Below are positions 23,670 to 30,858 of a stretch of 37,596 nucleotides of DNA, piece after piece (positions within the stretch are counted from its first letter, which is position 1; each line of letters opens with the position of its first letter). The translations under genes and the position numbers were made by a program. The notes under the pieces were generated by a model, which was given only the letters and a program-made list of their open reading frames with translations, made no database searches and had not been told where the DNA came from. This DNA comes from Acidobacteriota bacterium (lineage in GTDB: Bacteria > Acidobacteriota > Holophagae > Acanthopleuribacterales > Acanthopleuribacteraceae): the NCBI GenBank assembly GCA_002747255.1, contig PDUC01000023.1:1-37596 (forward strand). The letters are read 5' to 3'.

Positions 23670-24940
23670 AAGACCTCCTGAGGAACCTGTTGTCTTGGAT
23701 CGGTGATGATACCAGATAAGGCACTGACGGCGATAGTGGCGGGACTGCCGAGATAAATTTCGGCGTCCCTGCACCCCATGCGGCCCTTGAAGTTGCGATT
23801 GGAGGTGGATAGACAAACCTCACCTGGAGCCAGGCAACCCTGATGCGCACCCAGACAGGGTCCACAGCCTGGATTCATGATAACGGCACCGGCTTCAGAG
23901 AGTGCCAATAAATCGCCACTCAGCATGGCCTGACGGTAGATTTCGTGACTGGCAGGAAAGACCAGAAACCTCGTGCCGGGCGCGATGCGCTTTCCTTTTA
24001 AGATGCTGGCGGCAAGAGCGATATCTTCAAGGCGGCCATTGGTGCACGTTCCCAGCATGAACTGATCCACGTGAACCGTTCCAAGCTCGGAAATGGTCTT
24101 GACATGATCCACAGAATGAGGACAGGCAACAACGGGCTCCAGTTGTTTGAGATCGTACTCGAGTGAAATCGAATAATCGGCGTTTTTATCGGAAAAAATG
24201 GCCTCTCCCATGCGATCGGTTCGCTTTTTCAGCCAATTGAGACTGACCTCGTCTAACTCCACATAGGCGTTTTTGGCTCCGGCTTCCGCCATCATGTTGC
24301 AAAGCGTCATGCGATCGGCCATGCAGGCTTTAGCTATGGCCGGACCGCTGAATTCCACCGCGCCATAGCGAGCTCCATCGCTGCCGATATCGCCAATGAT
24401 CCTCAATGCCGTATCTTTGGCAGAGGCAAAAGGAGTGAAGCACCCGTCAAGGTGAATCCGAATGGTTTGCGGAACGCGCAGCCACAGATCTCCGGTTGCC
24501 CAGAGAGCAGCGGTCTCCGTTCTGCCAATCCCGGCCGCAAATGCTCCCAGGCAGCCATGGGTTGTGGTGTGTGAATCGCTGCCCAGCACGACGGACCCGG
24601 GTGTGACCAGCGCTTTTTCCAACAGAACCTGGTGGCAGATTCCGGTTTGGATGTCGTAAAAATGCTCTATCTTTTGCTTCCTGGCAAATTCTCGGATCCT
24701 TTTGTGATTGGCAGCGTGTTTTTCAGAGGCGGCGGGAACACAGTGATCGAGAATGATGGCCAGTCGTTCAGGGTACTTGACGGCTTTTGCCTGCAATCGG
24801 TCAAAGGTATCCGCAATGGCAGCACTGTTGTCGTGTGAGAGAACGATGTCCGGTTCTACAGTGACAAGATCGCCAGCGCGAACATCCTTTCCCGATTTCC
24901 ACGATAGAATCTTCTCTGAGAAGGTTCTTCCTGAGGCCAT
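23666..24940 (-). CDS. leuC: Aconitase-family large subunit, LeuC/homoaconitase-like
   Basis: Cluster-bearing large subunit of 424 aa, the shorter LeuC/HacA type. The 4Fe-4S Cys are in LGTCTNGR and NPGCGPCLG. Active-site stretches include DHCVPA, GSDSHTTTHG and TSNRNFKGRMG. ATG 24940 follows GGGAGGG with five-base spacing. First gene of a coupled leuC-leuD-dehydrogenase operon. No leuA (isopropylmalate synthase) or leuA-like homocitrate synthase is in the window, so the pathway (leucine, lysine or an isocitrate route) cannot be fixed. The symbol follows the family, not a proven role. Confidence 0.88.
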   Translation of the reverse strand: MASGRTFSEKILSWKSGKDVRAGDLVTVEPDIVLSHDNSAAIADTFDRLQAKAVKYPERLAIILDHCVPAASEKHAANHKRIREFARKQKIEHFYDIQTGICHQVLLEKALVTPGSVVLGSDSHTTTHGCLGAFAAGIGRTETAALWATGDLWLRVPQTIRIHLDGCFTPFASAKDTALRIIGDIGSDGARYGAVEFSGPAIAKACMADRMTLCNMMAEAGAKNAYVELDEVSLNWLKKRTDRMGEAIFSDKNADYSISLEYDLKQLEPVVACPHSVDHVKTISELGTVHVDQFMLGTCTNGRLEDIALAASILKGKRIAPGTRFLVFPASHEIYRQAMLSGDLLALSEAGAVIMNPGCGPCLGAHQGCLAPGEVCLSTSNRNFKGRMGCRDAEIYLGSPATIAVSALSGIITDPRQQVPQEVL

Positions 24941-25306
24941 TCAGCCCTCCCGTGTTTGTAATTAATTTGAAACTGAATCTATGGATGTAAATGTTGTGAG
25001 CGGCGTAGATACCGATGTTTTCAGAGTGCATTCAGCTCATTCGGCGACTGTCTTTTCAACCAAAAAACTGAAAGCATCGATACTTACAAAAGCACTGCAA
25101 CTCTTACCGCGGACTCTGCCAGCCGAAGCCAGGCTAAAATATAATGCTTTAACAGCGAGAGGAAAAGCAATTTATGTTAGAGCAAAAGTGTTTTTATTGC
25201 ATGCCTCAGTAAAATACCACGGTGATTCTGCAGAATTTGCAACTTGTATTTTTGTTTTTCGTTAGGTATAAAGTTCGATATTTTGGAGAAAGCTTTGGAG
25301 GTTTTC
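24941..25306. other. Divergent intergenic region between leuC-like and secreted protein genes
   Basis: About 365 bases. A frame at 24981-25265 (+) would encode 94 aa but has no RBS and no recognisable domain, so it is not called. A TATAAT near 25140 on the + strand lacks a good -35. Nothing else is seen. Confidence 0.5.
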
Positions 25307-26200
25307 GTGAGAAAGATTATTTTGTGTATCGTGTTTTCCCTTTCGGTTTTTGCGTCGGATACGGGTCTTCATTACGTGCCCGGATCAGTCAATATGGTTG
25401 GCAAGCTGGACGTTGGTTCTACACTCTCAGTTGAAGGATTCAAAGAGAATATTCTCAAAGATTCAGATGGTGATTTGAGTGAATTAAAGGCTTTGGGGCT
25501 GGACCCTACAGAAGATGTTGAGGATATCCTGTTTGGAGTCGCATCCAATGATCAAAACCCCGATCAAACTCGATTGATAGCCTTGATACGCTACAACCGA
25601 AGAGTTAATTTAGCTGAGATCATTACAGCATATGCCAAAAAACACGGCCGTGTTCTTCAGTCTCAGGACTATCGCGATGTCATCATTTATGAATTGGATA
25701 AACAGGAAAACCTGGCTGTCACCCAGCAGATTGAAGGTGAGTGGAGTCTGTTTGGTGATCTGGATCTGGTGCGGGACTCCATCGACCTGTTCCACAAACA
25801 GGGTAAATCGGCCTCTCGAAACAAACAATTAATGGCTCAGTGTCAGGATGGTCTTTTACCACATCTGTTCTGGGCAGTGGGAACTATTAAGGGGAGCGCA
25901 CAAAATCCCGGTTTCAAGAATGTGCTGTTGACAGTCGACTACTTTGACGGCTTCGTTGTAGGCGGTAAACTGCCCTTTGAAACGGAAGAAGAAAAGGCCG
26001 GAATCAATCAGACCTTGAGCATGGGGACCGGCTTAATTATGATGATGGCGCAGGGAAAGATGAATCCTCAGGATATTGAAATCAAAGAGCACGATGATTA
26101 TATCAGTTTCAAAATTCGTATTTCCAGCGAGCTCATACAGAGTTTAAAGCAACAGGCAGCAGCGATGGACGGACAAACTGGCGAGAAACCCGTGCAGTAG
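25307..26200 (+). CDS. Exported protein of unknown function
   Basis: 297 aa with a signal peptide (RKIILCIVFSLSVFASD, residues 2-18). I do not recognise the mature domain. It has mixed alpha/beta character, for example LIALIRYNRRVNLAEIITAYAKK, then YRDVIIYELD, WSLFGDLDLVRDSIDLF and FDGFVVGGKLPF. The C-terminus is Gln-rich. The frame is open from 25244, but GTG 25307 follows GGAGG (25297-25301) with five-base spacing and starts the signal peptide. It stands alone. Its size and alternating strand pattern recall exported proteins that are often annotated as uncharacterised in Acidobacteriota. Confidence 0.8.
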   Translation: MRKIILCIVFSLSVFASDTGLHYVPGSVNMVGKLDVGSTLSVEGFKENILKDSDGDLSELKALGLDPTEDVEDILFGVASNDQNPDQTRLIALIRYNRRVNLAEIITAYAKKHGRVLQSQDYRDVIIYELDKQENLAVTQQIEGEWSLFGDLDLVRDSIDLFHKQGKSASRNKQLMAQCQDGLLPHLFWAVGTIKGSAQNPGFKNVLLTVDYFDGFVVGGKLPFETEEEKAGINQTLSMGTGLIMMMAQGKMNPQDIEIKEHDDYISFKIRISSELIQSLKQQAAAMDGQTGEKPVQ

Positions 26201-26437
26201 AAACCGAAGTAAAAAATATCATTGCCGCTGTTTTTACCCAGAGTAGCCAGGGTAGTCAGGTAGTTCTTTGGGGTTTATGAAGCCCGGATTCCACAGCATC
26301 TTACATCAGTTAGCCATTTTGCTTAAATTATACCAATTGAGTAAGATGAGCTGGAGCGAGGAAAGAGCTACCTGCAGTTTGCTGGTTGCTCATTTCTCCT
26401 TGACTTATAGAGAAAAGAAGGACTTACTTCATCGGGT

Positions 26438-27361
26438 TCAGTTGACTCCCCTGATACAGGCGATAATTTCAGCCATGATACTGACGGCAATTTCAGCAGG
26501 TGTTTGACTACCGATAGGAAGTCCAATGGGCGCATGAACAGATTCGAGCCAGGCGGCTTGCTTCTCTTCCTTGTTGAGTTCACCCAGCAGGTATTTGATT
26601 TTTTTGGCACTGCCCAGGATGCCGCAGTACGTTAGCTCGCAGGAAAGCAGAGCTTTTAGACACATGAGATCAGTGGGTGCGGAAGAGGTGACAACAACGG
26701 CATACGGCTTTTCACTTTCCTTGATTAACTCTTTAAAATGCATGCCTTTAACCAAATCAGCCCTTAGCGCTTCATCGTCTCTGGGAGTGGGGAACTGGTA
26801 ATAGTCATATTCGAGAAAAGAGCACATTGTGGCAATGGCATTGCCAATGTGACCATCGCCAAAGATGAAAATTTCATCCAGGCGATTGAGTTTTTCACTG
26901 TAATCAGAAGCCTCCAATACCGCAGAGGGATCTCGCTTCGCAAACCGGATGGAATTGTCGTGGCAGATTAAATCCATGGGATGACCGGCTTGAAGGTCTT
27001 TCGTCAATTGCTCGAATTGTCTGCGATGTTCCGGGTACAGTGGAATGAGCAGGACCTTTTGTGAACCCATGCACATCAGCCCGGATGAGAGGGTGCCCGG
27101 ACGCGCTGAATCGGGGCGATGTTCTAAAGACACATGCTCGTAAGCTCTTACTTCTCGTGCCAGCATGTGCTGTCCACGCTTCATGAGTTCATGCTCCATG
27201 ATGCCGCCACCCACACTGCCAAAACTGGCTCCATCCAGGCTGTGCGCCATTTTCGCACCTTTTTTACCCGGGCTGCTGCCACGGTGCTGAGTGACAATTT
27301 GTAACATCACGGGCCCTTTTTGAAGTTGATGGCTTATAAAGCTCCAAAGTGTTTCTTTCAT
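26438..27361 (-). CDS. XdhC/CoxI-family protein
   Basis: 307 aa. XdhC-type proteins help insert sulfurated molybdenum cofactor into xanthine dehydrogenase-like enzymes. The N-terminal XdhC_CoxI domain has VTQHRGSSPGKKGAKMA and GSVGGGIMEHEL. The C-terminal Rossmann domain has IFGDGHIGNAIATMC, VVVTSSAPTDLMCLKALL, CGILGSAKK and HAPIGLPIGSQTPAEIAVSIMAEI. The domain order and length are typical. The gene has no xdhA/B or other molybdoenzyme partner in the window, so its client must lie elsewhere. The start is ATG 27361. Confidence 0.9.
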   Translation of the reverse strand: MKETLWSFISHQLQKGPVMLQIVTQHRGSSPGKKGAKMAHSLDGASFGSVGGGIMEHELMKRGQHMLAREVRAYEHVSLEHRPDSARPGTLSSGLMCMGSQKVLLIPLYPEHRRQFEQLTKDLQAGHPMDLICHDNSIRFAKRDPSAVLEASDYSEKLNRLDEIFIFGDGHIGNAIATMCSFLEYDYYQFPTPRDDEALRADLVKGMHFKELIKESEKPYAVVVTSSAPTDLMCLKALLSCELTYCGILGSAKKIKYLLGELNKEEKQAAWLESVHAPIGLPIGSQTPAEIAVSIMAEIIACIRGVN

Positions 27362-28251
27362 GGTTTGTCCTTGAAGTGTGAAATCGAAATGGCGGGGCCG
27401 TCAATTGTACCATCCAGTTTATCACATTCTTGAATGGATCTATTGGTAACCACGTATTGGTAACCACGAATACACACGAATGGACACGAATGTTTTAATA
27501 GCGCCACTCGTTTCCATGTCGGCGTGGAATATTAAAAAAAACATCAGCCGCGGCACATGCAGGCCACAAATTTTCAGGTACGTGGTAAATTAATCACAAT
27601 AATTCGTGTCCATTTGTGTTCATTAGTGGTTCCTCCTTCTGGAAAATACGGTACGACAGCAAAGTTATTCATGCTCTTGAATGGATCTATTATTAACCAC
27701 GAATACACACGAATGGACACGAATGTTTTAATAGCGCCACTCGCTTTTATTAACCACGAATACACACGAATTGACACGAATGTTTTAATAGCGCCACTCG
27801 CTTTCATGTCGGCGTGGAATATTAAAAAAACCATCAGCCGCGGCACATGCAGGCCACAAATTTTCAGGTACGTGGTAAATTAAACACAATAATTCGTGTC
27901 CATTCGTGTTCATTAGTGGTTCCTTCTTCTGGAAAAAACGATACGACAGCAAAGTTATTCATGTTTTTGAATGGATCTATTAGTAACCACGAATACACAC
28001 GAATGCACACGAATGTATTTATATCACCACTCGTTTCCATTTCGGCGTGGAATATTAAAAAAAACATCAGCTGCGGCACATGCAGGCCACAAATTTTCAA
28101 GTACGTGGTAAATAATTTACAATAATTCGTGTTCATTCGTGTTCATTCGTGTTCATTAGTGGTTCCTTCTTCTGGAAAAAACGATACGACAGCAAAGTTA
28201 TTCATGCTCTTGAATGGATCTATTATTAACCACGAATACACACGAATGTAT

Positions 28252-28635
28252 TTATATCACCATTCGTTTCCATTCCAGCTTGGCGTGTTTGAAGTTCAGA
28301 AGCAGGCCAACGTGCAGGTTTGTTATTTTCAAGTAGTTTATTATCTGAGCTTTTTCATTGTTCCCGATTTTCTTAACTACTTTTGTATCAACAATAATTT
28401 TATCGAACACAATTAGATCAGGTATGTATTCGCCCACATTCACGGATTTGTAAATAATCGGGAATCGAGGTTGTTGAACATAGGGAATACCTCGCTGCTG
28501 AAGTTCAACAATCAAGGCATTTTCATACGGCTTTTCCAATAAGCCATGACCAAGCGTATTCAATACCTCCATGGCACAGCCAACCACTTGATAAACTTCT
28601 TTTTTAAGTAATAATTCGTGTCCATTCGTGTTCAT
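28252..28635 (-). CDS. GxxExxY protein
   Basis: 127 aa, the usual length of this family, which is found within dispersed repeats and is thought to have a PD-(D/E)XK nuclease fold. The name motif is GLLEKPY. The nuclease-like core is YIPDLIVFDKIIVDTK (Asp, then Asp-x-Lys where most members have Glu-x-Lys), followed by AQIINYLK. ATG 28635 has GGAGG eight bases upstream (GGAGGAACCACTAATG). Both the RBS and the first codons (MNTNGHE) come from the repeat sequence. A longer frame to 28674 is less likely. The biological role is unknown. Confidence 0.85.
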   Translation of the reverse strand: MNTNGHELLLKKEVYQVVGCAMEVLNTLGHGLLEKPYENALIVELQQRGIPYVQQPRFPIIYKSVNVGEYIPDLIVFDKIIVDTKVVKKIGNNEKAQIINYLKITNLHVGLLLNFKHAKLEWKRMVI

Positions 28636-28740
28636 TAGTGGTTCCTCCTTCTGAAAAATACGGTACGACAGCAAAGTTATTCATGTTTTTGAATGGATCT
28701 ATTATTAACCACGAATACACACGAATGCACACGAATGTAT

Positions 28741-28857
28741 TTATATCACCATTCGTTTCCATTCCAGTTTGGCGTGTTTGAAGTTCAGAAGCAGGCCAAC
28801 GTGAAGGTTTGTAATTTTCAAGCAGTTTATTATCTCAGTTTTCTCATTGTTCCCGAT
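28741..28857 (-). pseudogene. 3' fragment of a second GxxExxY gene
   Basis: About 117 bases are nearly identical (a handful of mismatches) to 28252-28368, the 3' end of the intact GxxExxY gene, starting from the same stop codon. Similarity ends abruptly at about 28857, just before the terminator of etfA. No start or RBS remains. Confidence 0.85.
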
Positions 28858-28878
28858 CCACACAGTCGAGACAACAAG

Positions 28879-28922
28879 AAATGCTCACCCGCGGTTGAAG
28901 ATCGGATGGCGGATGAGCATTT
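28879..28922 (-). terminator. Terminator hairpin after etfA
   Basis: On the minus strand AAATGCTCATCCGC pairs with GCGGGTGAGCATTT (14 bp, one mismatch) around a 16-base loop, followed by a short T-rich stretch. It ends the acyl-CoA dehydrogenase/ETF operon. Confidence 0.7.
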
Positions 28923-28940
28923 ATTTGGGGAAACAGGAAC

Positions 28941-29960
28941 TTACTTATTGAGAAGCTGGTTGACTTTCTCCATAACCTCAAAGGCATCAGCCACGTAAAC
29001 GACATCTGCTTTTCCACGTGCCCAGCCGCAGTTGGCATCGGTGTTAATGGCTCTTCTTTCATTGATAAAACGCCAGCCCACAACGTGGGGCTCTTCTCCG
29101 TGACAGCAGGTTGCAAGGCCTTTTGGATGCCGAGGCGATGACCCGGTTTGACCAACCTGGTTGAGATGCGACATAAATGAAAGCACCTCCTGGCCTTCAC
29201 TGCTCTGATCGACCAGTGACTTGGAGCTGCCGAGCGAGGCACCCGAGACCGACAAAAAGTCCACAATGGTCTTTTCCGCCCGTCCAACATGGACGCCGCC
29301 ATCGCTTTGTTTCTTGGACCAGCCGGCACCCGCCACAAACAGAAGATGGGAGTCGGGCTTAATGGTTTGAGAGTCCGAGGATGGCTTTTCCACGCCAAGA
29401 ACACGCGTTTGGGTCATGGGTGCTGTGAGTTCAACGCTCACTGCCTGAGTTGCGACCTCTTTTTGATCACCACTCCAGGGGTTGAAAAGCCCGCTGTCCA
29501 GCAACAGGAACCAGGGTCTTTTCTTCTTGCTGATTGATCCCAATAATCTCTGTCGGTAGAACCATCGCTGAATGCTGAGCTCTTCTCCAGAAGTGTCAAT
29601 GGCGTTAATTCTGGTATCGACGGCACCGTTCAAACGCGCTGCCGCACCGGGAATGGCGCGCGCGAACCGGGAGGTTGACGGCGCAATCACGAGCGTTGCC
29701 TGGGCTGCCTGGACCAGGGCTTCTGTGGCTGCGGCATCTGTGGCGTAGCGCGAATCCCTGAATGCCTCTCCACTGACACTGAAAAAGGCGTCCGCGCCGC
29801 AGGAGCCAATCTGGTTTGCTGCCTGACTGGTATCATCACCAATCAGAGCCACCTGGAATTGACCGCCGCTGATTTGGCTGGCAGCGGAAAGGGTTTCCAG
29901 GGCGAGTTTAGGCAGACGGCCTTCTGAATCCACATGTGCTAAAAATAAGATCTTTTCCAT
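28941..29960 (-). CDS. etfA: Electron transfer flavoprotein alpha subunit, divergent
   Basis: 339 aa. With EtfB it carries electrons from acyl-CoA dehydrogenase to ETF-QO. The N-terminal alpha/beta domain begins MEKILFLAHVDSEGRL. The C-terminal FAD domain has GASLGSSKSLVDQ, LNQVGQTG and INTDANCGWARGKADVVYVADAFEVM. Where usual alpha subunits have LYIAxGISGAIQH, this one has GLATCCHGEEPHVVGW. ATG 29960 is chosen: GGAGG is six bases upstream, whereas the ATG at 29966 abuts the RBS. It follows etfB by 13 bases. Confidence 0.88.
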   Translation of the reverse strand: MEKILFLAHVDSEGRLPKLALETLSAASQISGGQFQVALIGDDTSQAANQIGSCGADAFFSVSGEAFRDSRYATDAAATEALVQAAQATLVIAPSTSRFARAIPGAAARLNGAVDTRINAIDTSGEELSIQRWFYRQRLLGSISKKKRPWFLLLDSGLFNPWSGDQKEVATQAVSVELTAPMTQTRVLGVEKPSSDSQTIKPDSHLLFVAGAGWSKKQSDGGVHVGRAEKTIVDFLSVSGASLGSSKSLVDQSSEGQEVLSFMSHLNQVGQTGSSPRHPKGLATCCHGEEPHVVGWRFINERRAINTDANCGWARGKADVVYVADAFEVMEKVNQLLNK

Positions 29961-29973
29961 GTTCATCCTCCTC

Positions 29974-30795
29974 TTAATTCCCAATCCACTCGACAATTTC
30001 ACGGGCGATATCGTCTGCAGGTGTGTCTTTGACAATTACGGTTTCTCTCTGTTGTTGGGGAACTTCCACCTTGGTGTAAGAGATATGGTCCGATGAAATG
30101 GCAGTTGGAACAGCTCTTTGCAGAGCGGGCATAATGGTTCTCATGTTCATCATGCCCACTTGAGGGTTGTTGGGAGGTTCGGGCAGGCTGCCTGTTGCCC
30201 ACGCCAAAACAGCAGGACCAACAGGGCAGCAGGATACCTGGTATTGACCGCCTTCCACGCGTTCCCATATTTTCATGCTTTTGGCAGACTCTTCAGCTGA
30301 ATCGATCTCCAACTTGTCAACGGCCAGGAATTGATTGTAAATGCCCAGGTGTTCGCCTACGGTTTGCATGGTTACTCCTGCGTCTCTTGAAGCAGAAGCA
30401 CAGCCACCGAAGACCAGCAGTTTTTCTTTGTCCAGCCCTTGAATGTTCTGAATGGCTCCTGCCAGCGCTTTGGCGACTTCACTGGCATCGGCAAAACCGC
30501 TGGCTGTTCCATCCAGCACCACCAGTTCAAAAGGTATTTTTTGCGCGATGGTCATCATGAGCTGTTGCAGCTTGGCTTTGGGTCCGAGTGAAACCAGCCA
30601 CACTTTGCTGCCCGCGTGTTGTTTAGCCAGATGGGCCGCTTCGTACAGAGCGTGTCCCGCCCATGGGTCGAGCACGACGGGCAACATCATTTCGTTTTTT
30701 AAGGAAGGTCCGGTAGGGCCTTCAACAGGGATGAGCGTTTGCAGGGGGTCTGGCACCAAACTCCCGCACACGACAATGTGAAATCCATTGGTCAT
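29974..30795 (-). CDS. etfB: Electron transfer flavoprotein beta subunit
   Basis: 273 aa. It starts FHIVVCGSLVPDP, with NEMMLPVVLDPWAGHALYEA matching the family's N-to-D...AxEEA region. Then come VWLVSLGPK, LVVLDGTASGFADASEVAKAL, and a C-terminal region with NPQVGMMNMRTIMPAL. The frame extends to 30858, but ATG 30795 has GAGGAG eight bases upstream and fits the beta subunit start. It is located between ETF-QO (63-base gap) and etfA (13-base gap). Confidence 0.88.
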   Translation of the reverse strand: MTNGFHIVVCGSLVPDPLQTLIPVEGPTGPSLKNEMMLPVVLDPWAGHALYEAAHLAKQHAGSKVWLVSLGPKAKLQQLMMTIAQKIPFELVVLDGTASGFADASEVAKALAGAIQNIQGLDKEKLLVFGGCASASRDAGVTMQTVGEHLGIYNQFLAVDKLEIDSAEESAKSMKIWERVEGGQYQVSCCPVGPAVLAWATGSLPEPPNNPQVGMMNMRTIMPALQRAVPTAISSDHISYTKVEVPQQQRETVIVKDTPADDIAREIVEWIGN

Positions 30796-30858
30796 AGGTT
30801 TTCTCCTCAAAGCTTTTGAATCGACATGTTCAAAACAGTGAACGCCGATTCTTGTCAT

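Larger units (their letters stand above)
27430..28857. repeat. Array of GxxExxY-derived repeat units, one intact and four collapsed
   Basis: Units begin with TTGAATGGATCTATT at 27430, 27677, 27967, 28210 and 28689. Each contains ACCACGAATACACACGAATG, then a block corresponding to the 3' end of a GxxExxY gene on the minus strand, then TTCGTGTYCATTYGTGTTCATTAGTGGTTCC and GCAAAGTTATTCATG. Units 1-3 (243-290 bp) lack nearly the whole gene, unit 4 is intact, and unit 5 is truncated at about 28857. On the minus strand the short units still encode YLKICGLHV, matching YLKITNLHV of the intact protein. Confidence 0.85.

Noticed and set aside
24981-25265. 94-aa frame between leuC and the secreted protein gene
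   Set aside because: No Shine-Dalgarno site, no recognisable domain, and its end lies just before the next gene's start region.
26268-26507. 79-aa plus-strand ORF beside the XdhC-like gene
   Set aside because: It overlaps the 3' end of the XdhC-like gene on the other strand and has no RBS or known features.
27557-28136. Plus- and minus-strand ORFs of about 90-108 aa in the right array
   Set aside because: They read through collapsed GxxExxY units. Only the short YLKICGLHV-type segment is meaningful, as a remnant.
27430-28740. Regular repeats that might be a CRISPR array
   Set aside because: Units are 240-480 bp, the repeated parts are nearly the whole unit, and there are no short unique spacers or cas genes.
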